Virus record (IMG/VR): IMGVR_UViG_3300042731_006792
Location: 1 to 24,193 of that record
DNA from: a virus
Length of the DNA stretch: 24,193 nucleotides
Direction: 5' to 3' (one strand)
Part shown: positions 5,601 through 13,980 of the stretch, one piece after another
Position numbering within the stretch: the first letter of the stretch is position 1
Layout of the letters: each line of letters starts with the position of its first letter
Translations under genes and position numbers: made by a program
The notes under the pieces: model-generated
Databases searched by the model: none
What the model saw: the letters and a program-made list of their open reading frames with translations, nothing else
What the model was told of the DNA's origin: nothing

Positions 5601-8212
5601 GTTTTCTTTTTGGAATATTTGGCGATTCCAGGACGCTCAGATCCAGGGGAGACTTCCCCAAAGTGCTTTCGGTAGTCAGTCGTAATATCCGTTGCGGGCT
5701 GTTCGCCATGCACGGGGAGTTTGATGCGCGGTTCAATTGCCTCCGTAGGCACGTCTGTCGGCTCTGCAGTTTCTGGCGGCTTCTTTGGAGGCTCAACATC
5801 GATCAGATCAGTTTCTTGTACCGTCTGCGTTTTGCCAGTCTTCTCATTACGGACTTCGACATAGCGTTCCCCAAGGCGAGCTTCCTGGGGCGTGGCCGGC
5901 AACTCTCGAACCACTACAAACCGCTCTCCGCGTTCACCTTTCAGCCTGATCCGTCTGGCGGGAGTAGCTGGTTTGGGTGGCTCGGCAGGTTTCGGGGGCT
6001 CCACGAGCCTCTCAGGGGCCTCCACGGCCTCCACAGGAGCTTCGGGGGTCACGGGCGGGGGGGCGACATGTGGCAGATTGCGCTTTGACTGAGCATGCAA
6101 ATTATAAGCCTCACCAAGTAACTTAATATTTTCGAGCACTGGTTGTCCTGCCCGACGCAATGGAAGATCCACAGTGTAGGGTTCTGCCGAAAACGCATCG
6201 AATCCCTGTTCTCTTAGATCTGATTCCGCAATAACTCCGTTTGCTTTGTCTGCCAAATGAAGCCGGATGCCTTCCACGTCCATCTTGCGAGGTTGCGGGT
6301 CTCGATCTGTTAATGCTTTGCTCAGTCGTTTTGCATGCCACTCGCTTAATGATATGCCCGGTGGCAAGGGAGATGCAGGTCGCCATATTGAATCCTTCGT
6401 CTTTGATACTCTCTCGACCCGTATTGGTTGACTTGCTTGCTGTCCCGATAATTTTTCCTTTCGTAACCGAAATACCTCATTCCAAATTTCGGGGATTTTT
6501 TCGCCGGTTTCTGCCGCTCGTGCCGCAACTTCAGCAGGATCGGATAGATAGTCTACAAATCCCTGCTCATATCCCTGAAACAACGTGGTTGGCAACGTTC
6601 CATCAGCCCGCTGCCGGAGATGCTCTTGCTCATGGCGAATCTTTCTCTCGCGCTCAATCGGAGACAGATCATCGGCAACAATTATGACATTCTCTGCCGG
6701 ATCAAAAAACGCATCTACATCAGGAGGCATCATTGCACGACTTTTTGATCTAATAGGCACTTCGGTTGTAGCTTCTGTCGTAGCCGCGATATTAAGATTT
6801 GCTTCAGGAGCCACTGTTGGGGCCGGTTCAGCCACTGATGGGGCTTCGGGGGCCTTCGCTTCCACTCCTGGCGGTAACGGTGGCGGGACCCAGCCAGGCG
6901 GAGCGGCGGCAGGCGCCGTATCGGCTGCGGGAGTTGGTGCAGGAGCTGCAGCGGCCACTGCTGTTGATGGCGGAACTTTCGCTGCCGTAGGTATGGGAAC
7001 TTTGAGCGGTTTGCCGGCTACCGTCGCCACCTTGTCTCCTGGAGGCAGCAAGGAAGGCTGCATCCTTTGCGCGCGTATCCGCTCAACGACGAGTTTCCCG
7101 AATTTGCGGATCTGTTTTGCAGAAGGCACTCGCCCGCGGCGAACACGTAGCGGACTCAGAAGTCCCTTTTCTATCGGACTTGCCTTCAGTGTTTCCCCGG
7201 TCTGCACGACCTTCATCTCTATTGGCCGCAACTTTGGAAACATCGAGTAGTTCATGCCGCCATTGACGATGTTCTCGGCTTGGATTGCCGCCTGCTTTTG
7301 GGGCATTCCCTTCTTCAAGAACTCCGCGAAGATCCCCGCCTTGACTTCGTCGACGGCTTTGACAACGGATCGTTGTACCTGTCGACCATGCAGCGCCCCA
7401 AGAATTACAGTCGGATACGTGCCGTACTCGCCTACCGCGTGAGCAAATTCCAGGCCCAACATGCTCAACCAGCGCAGGCTGTGCCATGGCTTGTAAGCCT
7501 CTTCGGCACTAAGGTCTTCGCCAAAGCGGACCCCGGCATTCTGCATGATATCTCTGTAGCGCGGCCCCTCATAGCCGAGCATGGCTTTCCCGAACGCGGC
7601 CAAGGGGCCGATGAATTCCTTCTCCCGTACTTCGGGCCGAAATGCAGTTTCAGCGACACCTTGCGCGGATGCGATCTGGGCCTGCTCGACGGCCCCTAGT
7701 AGCCCCTGATGTATGCGGTTCAGGTTGCCAAGCGTAGACTCATAAAGGAAATGCGCCACCGGATGCCGCAGCACCCATGGCTGTTCCCCAGGCACAGTGA
7801 CTTCCGTCGGTCTTGCAATGGCACGGGCCGCGCGGACGATCGGCTTAGGGACGCCTGGCCCCGCTTCTTTCGGCAGAGGGGATCGCGCCGTGGCACCCTG
7901 GTGGGGCTTATAGCCTGGGGATGGTGCCACTGAGGGAGCCGGCTGCATGGCCATTCGCAGGCCACCAGAAAAAGGGGTAGGCGCGGGTGTGGTTGTGTCT
8001 AGTGTACGCGCCGTGGGGACACCCGCGCCTGGTTGCTGCAGCGAAGAAGAGGGTTCTGCAGCGGAAATCAGAGAGTCGAACTCAGAACGATCCATGGTCG
8101 TGAGACGCTGCAAGCCCGACATCCCCGATGTCGCTTGAGTCGTCTCCCCGCCGATGAGTGCGCCAAAATCCTGACGCGACATCGCCTTGAGTCGTTCCAA
8201 TCCTGAAGGCAT
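2693..8212 (-). CDS. Very large internal virion / ejection-type polyvalent protein with HEXXH motif
   Basis: This 1839-aa protein is the last and largest of three consecutive internal-virion-type genes, the position of gp16-like ejection proteins in T7-like phages. The N-terminus holds a two-fold motif (GLERLKAMSRQDFGALIGGE at 4-23 and GLQRLTTMDRSEFDSLISAA at 33-52). Pro/Ala-rich linkers lie around 395-475 and 715-755. A zinc-metallopeptidase motif HEQEH (527-531) is followed by DPAEVAARA (558-566), whose Glu could be the third ligand. A winged-helix-like stretch covers about 875-932. The last roughly 550 residues, rich in Trp, Tyr, Arg and Phe, resemble the helical domains found at the end of phage polyvalent proteins. 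It starts just past the previous stop codon, so translation is probably coupled. Phage ejection proteins of this class enter the host with the DNA and form a periplasm-spanning channel; whether the zincin cleaves peptidoglycan peptides, host proteins or the protein itself cannot be told. No lysozyme or transglycosylase motif was recognised. Confidence 0.85.
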   Translation of the reverse strand: MPSGLERLKAMSRQDFGALIGGETTQATSGMSGLQRLTTMDRSEFDSLISAAEPSSSLQQPGAGVPTARTLDTTTPAPTPFSGGLRMAMQPAPSVAPSPGYKPHQGATARSPLPKEAGPGVPKPIVRAARAIARPTEVTVPGEQPWVLRHPVAHFLYESTLGNLNRIHQGLLGAVEQAQIASAQGVAETAFRPEVREKEFIGPLAAFGKAMLGYEGPRYRDIMQNAGVRFGEDLSAEEAYKPWHSLRWLSMLGLEFAHAVGEYGTYPTVILGALHGRQVQRSVVKAVDEVKAGIFAEFLKKGMPQKQAAIQAENIVNGGMNYSMFPKLRPIEMKVVQTGETLKASPIEKGLLSPLRVRRGRVPSAKQIRKFGKLVVERIRAQRMQPSLLPPGDKVATVAGKPLKVPIPTAAKVPPSTAVAAAAPAPTPAADTAPAAAPPGWVPPPLPPGVEAKAPEAPSVAEPAPTVAPEANLNIAATTEATTEVPIRSKSRAMMPPDVDAFFDPAENVIIVADDLSPIERERKIRHEQEHLRQRADGTLPTTLFQGYEQGFVDYLSDPAEVAARAAETGEKIPEIWNEVFRLRKEKLSGQQASQPIRVERVSKTKDSIWRPASPLPPGISLSEWHAKRLSKALTDRDPQPRKMDVEGIRLHLADKANGVIAESDLREQGFDAFSAEPYTVDLPLRRAGQPVLENIKLLGEAYNLHAQSKRNLPHVAPPPVTPEAPVEAVEAPERLVEPPKPAEPPKPATPARRIRLKGERGERFVVVRELPATPQEARLGERYVEVRNEKTGKTQTVQETDLIDVEPPKKPPETAEPTDVPTEAIEPRIKLPVHGEQPATDITTDYRKHFGEVSPGSERPGIAKYSKKKTRPALTVTEQAILDAVTKEGPIDMGHISKALQFTPFLRRRKISQHKAALSLLHRGVLRLIQVRDPDAKLGKEPIGSTGTRLFLATPQQLSAQPPAEEEAEAVYAGVPTPGLQRDIDRLVAKATRRFGAKRGEPIEPKQNKLLHALERDLDIPADLRRELKLSVSGGRTGTTKEFSRAEAAAYIDLLKTQGNKVKQIAEAPTITKVREELSDPASIQDPVLRRFAESVTGEMRQKRRLPEDVKVGQFWDIDRALHDVEEKTGIPFFRKHAQINRAYRDARYEAGKDVEGIFEGTGLRPGDLLGNRGAEERIFTRLTTGQNPQGMTNAEQAVAARMAAKFREWHYLVKLERHQRFMRTGEVPPDTKQAVMEEGQEILKQQGRAAYEDWLDQTQFGLREFYAPTHRKQASNLIAVMKARFGRGFTKTRDAKQVTYNPDYPLIGDFYRYVLRARLIRDVEPHLVDFEKMVHESGIDPGLLDRYFDNIYGRNFRNELDFTQRTLMSGMRQFFRVQIPQKLGKWVPRNLMQTTAITLPKVFSPSDPAFWAHLPELYVGAVKIKSTNSALRRFQADPQLKEYFNRYITSLDAARQHFLFQELSEWETIRDFMHILDQISRAYSWSDTVNRANTFMYGFDAGMAALDRYAKKPTDRNWKKFLNVTGAVFAPRTEQVEMARLVSQGRPRDAAYLAAKRLSDSTQYRYPRAERGLAWQKVGRGAHILSPIATFWKGTIQDLMKDGVFPLLEGMKAESTQKGTKWTRHRMYRGAWHLMAWFMAAQLANRVYEEMFDVDEGTYGLNILRYSPGGPVLANWIRTADALWGALKQKRGWSGRMLYATHSFGEGFVPFYHMVNRMVGTKKGQSNYKIPFELRRALRERIAEASGSRAPTDQRRWVERTTIEQAQAVIMDGSWTTRKHDLLETHRKWLYESDPKKEAKLRAKLEEQIRKYPVSTKRKDIIRDIGSLDALIPGFTK

Positions 8213-8213
8213 T

Positions 8214-9251
8214 TCATCGTCCCTGCATCATTCCGAGGCGGCCTTTGGCCCGCATATTGAGACGCGCCTCAAACTGCTTGACAAAAGCTCGCATTTCCGC
8301 CAGTGCCGACTGGTCAAGCTGGAGAGCACCCACAAGCCTTGTATCGCCAGCATCAAGCTGAGTCAGCACAGTCTTGTACCGATTGTATAGCTCTTCGTCG
8401 GGCTCGATCATGCCGGACTGGTTCACATCAAGATGGCGAGTCTCAGGAGTTACGGGTGCGGGTTCCATGGGAGCCTGCTGAGCTGCCATCCCCCGAATGC
8501 CGCCACCTGCAAGGAGACCTCTGTCTCCTTGAGGGAAGGCTGTCATGTCTGTCTGGGCTGCAGATGCTTCTAGTGCACCGGCAGCACGCGCCCTGCGCAC
8601 AGCCCTCGCTTGATCCACTGGCCCCGCCAGCACATTACTACGCTCAGCACCCATCGTTGCGTAGATGCGATCCTCCCAATACTCCCGAGCAGCACGTGCT
8701 TCTTCAAGCTGGCGTTCTATCGCGCCGGTGGGTTGGCCAGCATCTCTCGCGGCAGCCAGTTGCTGTTGGAGCCCAAACACACGGTTGTTGTAATAGTCGC
8801 GCATCCCTCCACCAGTGAGAGAGGCCCGCCGCTCTTCTTCTGTCTGCCCTGTCGTGTCTTCCTGCTGCCCCCTGCCCCCGTACTGCGCTTGCAGTCTCGC
8901 TCGTTGCTGGAGCACGTTGCTGAATCCGGGGATCATCGGCGCGATTTGCTCAAATTTCACTGTTTGGGGTTGCCGCTCCGATGCTTGGGGGTAGAGAGTC
9001 CAGTCGCCGGTGTCGGGGTCAATCATCATGTCTGCCACGCGGTCTGTCGGCGGGAGCCCCTGGTTGATCCGGTCCATCGCCCAGCTCTTGTTACCGGACG
9101 CCAATGCTTGATACGATTCCGTGAACCGTGTCATCTCCTGCTGCTGTCGTCGCTGGCGCAAGGTGTCCACTGTGCCGTGCAGGTTCAGCCCTGACTGAAT
9201 CCCCTGCGTGAACCCCCCAAGACCTGCTGACCAATCTCTCAAAGTCGACAT
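8214..9251 (-). CDS. Internal virion protein with an EF-hand-like loop
   Basis: This 345-aa protein is largely helical and rich in Gln, Ala and Arg, with coiled-coil-prone stretches at about 28-50, 110-130 and 155-195. This is typical of the middle ejection protein of short-tailed phages. The opening MSTLRDWSAGLGGFTQGIQS resembles the small amphipathic start common in this class. Residues 275-286 (DVNQSGMIEPDE) match the 12-residue EF-hand calcium loop, with Asp1, Asn3, Ser5, Gly6, Ile8 and Glu12. A strong GGGAGGT ribosome binding site precedes the ATG. It lies between the 418-aa and 1839-aa virion proteins in the same operon. The virion role is inferred from position and composition. Confidence 0.72.
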   Translation of the reverse strand: MSTLRDWSAGLGGFTQGIQSGLNLHGTVDTLRQRRQQQEMTRFTESYQALASGNKSWAMDRINQGLPPTDRVADMMIDPDTGDWTLYPQASERQPQTVKFEQIAPMIPGFSNVLQQRARLQAQYGGRGQQEDTTGQTEEERRASLTGGGMRDYYNNRVFGLQQQLAAARDAGQPTGAIERQLEEARAAREYWEDRIYATMGAERSNVLAGPVDQARAVRRARAAGALEASAAQTDMTAFPQGDRGLLAGGGIRGMAAQQAPMEPAPVTPETRHLDVNQSGMIEPDEELYNRYKTVLTQLDAGDTRLVGALQLDQSALAEMRAFVKQFEARLNMRAKGRLGMMQGR

Positions 9252-9272
9252 CGTCGACCTCCCTTCAATGCT

Positions 9273-10529
9273 TTATGGATTATAAAACCAGTCGTATGTG
9301 CCGCTCCCAAAGTTGTCTGGGACTCTAGAGTAGGAGCCTCCCAGAGACCCGCCCATCTGGGCTCCCACGAAGCCGCCAAAAGGGTTGCCGCCGGTCATGG
9401 CTGTCCCGATCGCGAAGCCGCCCACGGTGCCGACAAGCTGACCAATCGTACTCCACATCGAGCTACTCTCAGCACTGGCAATCTGTTCCCGCTGCAGCTT
9501 GGCATTCAGGGCGGCCATCTCTTTTTGGGCTGCAATCTTCGCATGGGCTATGGCCTTGGCGGTCTTGGACTGCAATTCGGCAATCGCCTGTTGGGCAGCC
9601 AAGCTCTGCGTATGCATCCCCAGTTGCCCGTACAGCCCCGCCTGGTCGCGCCAGCTCTCACTGCTCATCCCGATCAGTTGTGTCGACGGAGGAATAAGCC
9701 CGCGTCCCATGGCAGTAGCCTGTTTCGCCCGTTCCCAGTCCTCAGAGCGAATGGCCCGGTTGATGTCTCGAACTTCACGACGTGCTTTGTTCCGCGCACC
9801 GGCTTCAGCCGCCGCCCGAGCCATTTCATAGTCTCGCATCGTTGCCTGATATGCCGGTGAGTCCGGCCCCAGACCCCGTTGTGCCATAGCGCGTTGGGCT
9901 TGATCGCCTACCTTGTCGTAGGCGCCATAGACATCTGCTGATGCCCAGTCGACAGCCTGCTGGTAAGGAATGCCTCCACGCTTTTTGAATGACTCAGCCG
10001 CCCATGCCTTTTCACCGGGCAGATACGTGTCCTTATAGATGCCCCACAGCTCCCGTGACCGGGCAGCCTCTTCGTCAGCCAGGTCCCCACGCTTCCGAAT
10101 AGCATCCGACATGATGGCCCAGAGCTGGTCCAGATAAGGGTTGCTGCCTGTGCCGCCATAAGCAGGAGCGCCTTGCCCGCTGCCACCCGCATCGGGCATA
10201 TCGACCCCGCCTGCCGCAGCATAGGCTTCTGCTGTCCCGGGCTCATGCAAGCTGAGGCCACTGACTTGTCCCTCATCGAAATGAATTCTGAAGCCGCGAT
10301 CTTCCTCGGCAGCCTGTCTGAGCGCAGTCTCAGCTTCGAGGGGGTCAGGAAACATGTCAGGGCTGATGGGGTCTCCGATTTGCCATTCACTTCGCACTGG
10401 TATCTCAAAAAGCCCCAATGGCGAGGAACCGAGTCTCGGCTTGTCTGGATTACGCCGTATCTCCCTCTGGCCTTCATGGATTCGCTGCAGCTTCCCTCTA
10501 AGTTCATGAACAGCAGGTATCAGGCCCAT
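9273..10529 (-). CDS. Internal virion protein with a membrane-active C-terminus (gp14-like position)
   Basis: This 418-aa protein has a variable N-terminus, a Gly-rich linker around 110-130, a long helical domain (about 130-370, many Ala, Gln and Lys) and a hydrophobic Gly-rich segment near the C-terminus (about 370-400, with GQLVGTVGGFAIGTAMTGG) that could insert in a membrane. The segment RGLGPDSPAYQATMRDYE is of a type often seen in phage internal proteins. An upstream TTG at 10541 is possible, but the ATG at 10529 has GGGGGA at proper spacing and is preferred. It is the first of three consecutive ejection-type genes, the order found in T7-like phages. Function is inferred from order and topology. 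Confidence 0.72.
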   Translation of the reverse strand: MGLIPAVHELRGKLQRIHEGQREIRRNPDKPRLGSSPLGLFEIPVRSEWQIGDPISPDMFPDPLEAETALRQAAEEDRGFRIHFDEGQVSGLSLHEPGTAEAYAAAGGVDMPDAGGSGQGAPAYGGTGSNPYLDQLWAIMSDAIRKRGDLADEEAARSRELWGIYKDTYLPGEKAWAAESFKKRGGIPYQQAVDWASADVYGAYDKVGDQAQRAMAQRGLGPDSPAYQATMRDYEMARAAAEAGARNKARREVRDINRAIRSEDWERAKQATAMGRGLIPPSTQLIGMSSESWRDQAGLYGQLGMHTQSLAAQQAIAELQSKTAKAIAHAKIAAQKEMAALNAKLQREQIASAESSSMWSTIGQLVGTVGGFAIGTAMTGGNPFGGFVGAQMGGSLGGSYSRVPDNFGSGTYDWFYNP

Positions 10530-10541
10530 CTTATCCCCCAA

Positions 10542-11192
10542 TCAGCTCGTGCGAGCCAAGTGAAAATACGTGAAGAATAACCGCAGCTTACCGGCGCTCA
10601 GATCTTCCCCGCCAGCTACCACAGCTTGAATGTGTCGATTCCCAGTAGTCAGCTCACTCATGTTCGCCGCACTGCCCGTCTGTATCGTATCGTGCATCCC
10701 CGCATCCCAGGGATTGCTTACATCCGAAATCGCTATCGCAGCCACGATACCCGCAGCATCGTCTGTCTCGATCCCCAGACTGATCGTAGCCGCATCCGTG
10801 TTGCTGGTGAACGTCGTGATGACTTCATACCCGGCGAACCAGATCCGGGCATCTTTCGGCAACCGATACTTCGTGCCCAGACTGTATGTCGCCTCAGCAA
10901 GACCATTCGTCGCATCCAACTCGAGTACGGCGCTGCCAAAAGGACTGGTTTCGGTATCCTTGATAAAGTCCGCCAGAGCCGCTGCTGCCGCTGCGTTCGG
11001 GTTGTAGAGATGCTCAGCATCGTCCATGCCCAGGACACCCGCGTCCATCAGCTCCTGGTTCGTTGGCGGCCGGTTCTTCTTCTGACCTCGCTGCCCCGTC
11101 AGATGGTCGACGGCATCCCGCAACGCGCGGAGAATCATCCGCAGGTTCGGGTCCTCGATCTTCTCCACCGGCAATATGGGTCTCAGTGCCAT
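10542..11192 (-). CDS. Phage virion accessory protein with jelly-roll-like C-terminal domain
   Basis: This 216-aa protein has two parts. The N-terminus (1-60) is a helical segment, LRMILRALRDAVDHLTGQ, which could anchor it to the tail or connector. The C-terminal part (about 85-216) is beta-rich and resembles a domain seen in many phage structural proteins, recognisable by a VITTFTSNTDAATISLGI segment, an AAIAISDVSNPWDAG segment and a final LSAGKLRLFFTYF. Such domains decorate virions. The gene starts 4 nt after the nozzle-like gene's stop and its own stop lies just upstream of the next gene, indicating tight co-expression. The exact place in the virion is unknown. Confidence 0.68.
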   Translation of the reverse strand: MALRPILPVEKIEDPNLRMILRALRDAVDHLTGQRGQKKNRPPTNQELMDAGVLGMDDAEHLYNPNAAAAAALADFIKDTETSPFGSAVLELDATNGLAEATYSLGTKYRLPKDARIWFAGYEVITTFTSNTDAATISLGIETDDAAGIVAAIAISDVSNPWDAGMHDTIQTGSAANMSELTTGNRHIQAVVAGGEDLSAGKLRLFFTYFHLARTS

Positions 11193-11196
11193 CTCG

Positions 11197-13977
11197 TTAC
11201 AGGTCCGCCATAGATGTGCTCACCAGCACTTCGTAAACTTCATTGTTGGCCACAACCTCAATCTCCCAGTCCGTCTCATCGCGGAGGGTCGGTATCCTGC
11301 CGGCCGTGCCGCTGGTCACATTGATCGTCGATACAAGGGCCCCGGCAGCGTAGAGCTTGAGCTGCAAAGTGTTGTCTCCGGCATGATACGCTGCCGCCCG
11401 CACCCGGTAGCAGGAGAACGATCCACGCCGGGAAAACACAAAGCGCTTCGACTTCCACGTCACGGTTTTGTGTCCGGCAGCCGTTTCTAACGAGACGATG
11501 CACCAGCCATAACTGGCGTAGTAGGCAACACCGTAGAGAATTCCGTCCTCCAAACTCGTATAGAGACCGTTTAGATAATAGCTCCGAGTGACAATGGTCG
11601 GCTGCGGATCCGAGAGATCGAATACTATGTTGCCCTGGCTCGTGAAACCGTGATAACGACCATTGTAGACGCTGCCGATCATCTCGCTGGGCGTCAGGGC
11701 TTGCCAGTTCGCGCGATCGTAAAAAGGGGTTGTGAAGAGCCTGACGACAGCACCATCGATCATGACGAGTCCGTCAGGGCTTGCGTAGATCACTGCTGCG
11801 GTCGTTGCGTCCCCTATCACAGAAATGGATTCTGTACTTGCACATGCCTGCGGCGTGTCCAACCTTTCCAAAATAACATCGGAGGGGTGACTGCCCATGA
11901 TCAAATAGGGGTATCCTTTGGTGAGCACGACAAGCCCGCTTGAATTCACCCCGAGCCCCATAATGTCGTATTCTACCGTAACGCCATAACGTCTCGGGAA
12001 CGCATGAGGCTGATATGGTTCGGAGAAATAGACAGTCTTCTGATGGAAACAGGCGATTACGCCATTCGGCAGTGCCACAGGCATACGCCAGCCTTCGATG
12101 GGACCATCCCATTCAGAATCCGTCACCAGCCTGCCGCCACTGTCAGTCTCAACCGATGGGAGGATGTCGCCGCAGTCAGCATCCGTTGTGCTGTCCAGAT
12201 AAGATGCCGCAGTCGCGGTATCCGTAGTGGCGAAAGTCTCAGCCACATAGGCTGCCGTGATGACCAGCTTATCAGCCGTAGTGCCGCTCTCGAGGGTGTA
12301 CGTGCCGTCGTAGTTCGTGGTCCCTGCAATGGTAACCTGATTGCCTGCCGTAAATCCATGAGCGTAGCAGGGGATACCTACTTGCCCGCCGCCCTCGTTC
12401 GTGGCAGCCGCAGCATCCAGCCCTTTCAGAAAGGGTACAGCATCAACGTAGCGATAATACGTCCCAGCAGTGCTGGTCACCGTTCGATAGATACGGATGA
12501 ACGTAATCGGGGAAGTAGCGGAAGGCGTTGTGACATCAAGATTCGTCAGGTTGCAATCCTGGGTCGGGTCGACGGCAACCATCGAGGACACTGCACTCGG
12601 CGGCCCCAACTCGCCCCATTTCGTGTAGTAGCAGTACACGTAGTACCGTTCTACGGTGTAGTCACTGGCTCGGCTGGTATCATATGTGACATCCAGGGTC
12701 GCTGCCGGCGCCGTGCTGGCAGTCGTCAGGGAGCCGGTACCCTCAGCGCCGCTGAGATAGAAGTCGTTGTTCTCTTCGTAGTGGCTGGGGTTCGGCCAGC
12801 AATAGCCGAGCAGGTTCGAGTCGGCATCTTCTGCCTTGAAATACAGCATGAAATCCGCATCTGCGCTGGCGCCACTTTTGGCCGGCAACGTGTGCATCCG
12901 GTATTGCTTTCCGACCGTCACTTCGTCGACTTGGCCCAGCACCAGTTCCGTGCCAGCAAAAGTCTCAGCAACGTATGCTGCCGTGACAACGATCTCGTTC
13001 GTGGAGCTTGTCGAGTCGACGGTATAGGTACCATCGTAGTTCGTCGTGCCGGAGATAATGACAGTGTCATCGGTCTCAAAGCCATGTCCATTACAGGGCA
13101 ACCCCACCTTGCCACCGCCCTTGTCGACCGCTGCCGCGTTCTCAAGGGTATCGCTGTAGTTGCCCTCCCGTAGATTGCCGCTCTGGCTGACTGTCCCGTC
13201 AGGTTCCTCGTACTGGTAGTACCAGGTTCGGGCCCACGTCACTGATCCCTTAGCCTGAGCAGCGCACGTGAGAGTATTCGTCGGCACGGCCACGCCCCAG
13301 TCATAGGTCTCGGTGTCAGCGCCAGACAGCGTTGTGGCTGTCATTTCCCACGTTACGGCACTATCCGTTACCGTATCGCCAACTCCCTTGTTTTCAATGC
13401 TTGGGGCAGAGGCGCCCGTTCTGCCAGCTACAGTGCACTTCCACACTGTGTCGCCTTCGCTCCAACGGACCTGATCGTTGGCAGCGTAGAGCGTATTGTT
13501 TTGGCGAACACTAACACCGCGAACCGTAGGTCCGGCCGGTGTCTGCGCGTTCATGCCGTATTCCGTATAATCGCGATAAAGCCAATAAAGGCGCTCGTAT
13601 TGATCATCCGAAACGGGACAGCGCACATATTCTGCGCCGAGACGGCACTGATCCGAGCGGATCCATGTGCCATTATACGGATGAATGCTGTATGGGCCGT
13701 TGGCATCCCAGATCGCATCATCATCCGTCGGTATCGCACCACCCCAGCCACCGCTTCCACCCAGACCGGCGCCCAAAATGAATGTTTCCCCATGAATAGG
13801 GTCGAGGGTCCCCCTTCGTAGATAGACATTTTCTGCCGTTTGTGCGGCATTCGGCGGTAATCGCCGAGGATCAATCCTCGGAAGAATCCCGCCGAACTTT
13901 GTCAAACTGATCTTCATCGGTCTAGGATGACAACAGCCGGCCAACCCCAACAGCGCGAGTATAACCAGCTTCTTCAT
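11197..13977 (-). CDS. Tail nozzle / tail tubular protein B-like; possible lipoprotein leader
   Basis: From residue 21 the protein (MKISLTKFGGILPRIDPRRL, then PPNAAQTAENVYLR) begins like the tail nozzle or stabilisation proteins of short-tailed phages, and the C-terminal 320 residues look like the beta-propeller region of these proteins. Two copies of a module of about 65 residues are inserted (about 281-345 and 521-585), each with G(H/F) GF, GTTNYDGTYT and TAAYVAETFA. The open frame extends 20 residues upstream from an ATG at 13977, giving MKKLVILALLGLAGCCHPRP, a textbook lipoprotein signal with lipobox LAGC. An internal ATG at 13917 gives the conventional nozzle start, but neither start has a convincing ribosome binding site. 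The upstream ATG overlaps the adaptor stop region, so coupled translation could use it. The gene follows two adaptor genes, the expected order for adaptor then nozzle. Confidence 0.82.
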   Translation of the reverse strand: MKKLVILALLGLAGCCHPRPMKISLTKFGGILPRIDPRRLPPNAAQTAENVYLRRGTLDPIHGETFILGAGLGGSGGWGGAIPTDDDAIWDANGPYSIHPYNGTWIRSDQCRLGAEYVRCPVSDDQYERLYWLYRDYTEYGMNAQTPAGPTVRGVSVRQNNTLYAANDQVRWSEGDTVWKCTVAGRTGASAPSIENKGVGDTVTDSAVTWEMTATTLSGADTETYDWGVAVPTNTLTCAAQAKGSVTWARTWYYQYEEPDGTVSQSGNLREGNYSDTLENAAAVDKGGGKVGLPCNGHGFETDDTVIISGTTNYDGTYTVDSTSSTNEIVVTAAYVAETFAGTELVLGQVDEVTVGKQYRMHTLPAKSGASADADFMLYFKAEDADSNLLGYCWPNPSHYEENNDFYLSGAEGTGSLTTASTAPAATLDVTYDTSRASDYTVERYYVYCYYTKWGELGPPSAVSSMVAVDPTQDCNLTNLDVTTPSATSPITFIRIYRTVTSTAGTYYRYVDAVPFLKGLDAAAATNEGGGQVGIPCYAHGFTAGNQVTIAGTTNYDGTYTLESGTTADKLVITAAYVAETFATTDTATAASYLDSTTDADCGDILPSVETDSGGRLVTDSEWDGPIEGWRMPVALPNGVIACFHQKTVYFSEPYQPHAFPRRYGVTVEYDIMGLGVNSSGLVVLTKGYPYLIMGSHPSDVILERLDTPQACASTESISVIGDATTAAVIYASPDGLVMIDGAVVRLFTTPFYDRANWQALTPSEMIGSVYNGRYHGFTSQGNIVFDLSDPQPTIVTRSYYLNGLYTSLEDGILYGVAYYASYGWCIVSLETAAGHKTVTWKSKRFVFSRRGSFSCYRVRAAAYHAGDNTLQLKLYAAGALVSTINVTSGTAGRIPTLRDETDWEIEVVANNEVYEVLVSTSMADL

Positions 13978-13980
13978 GCA

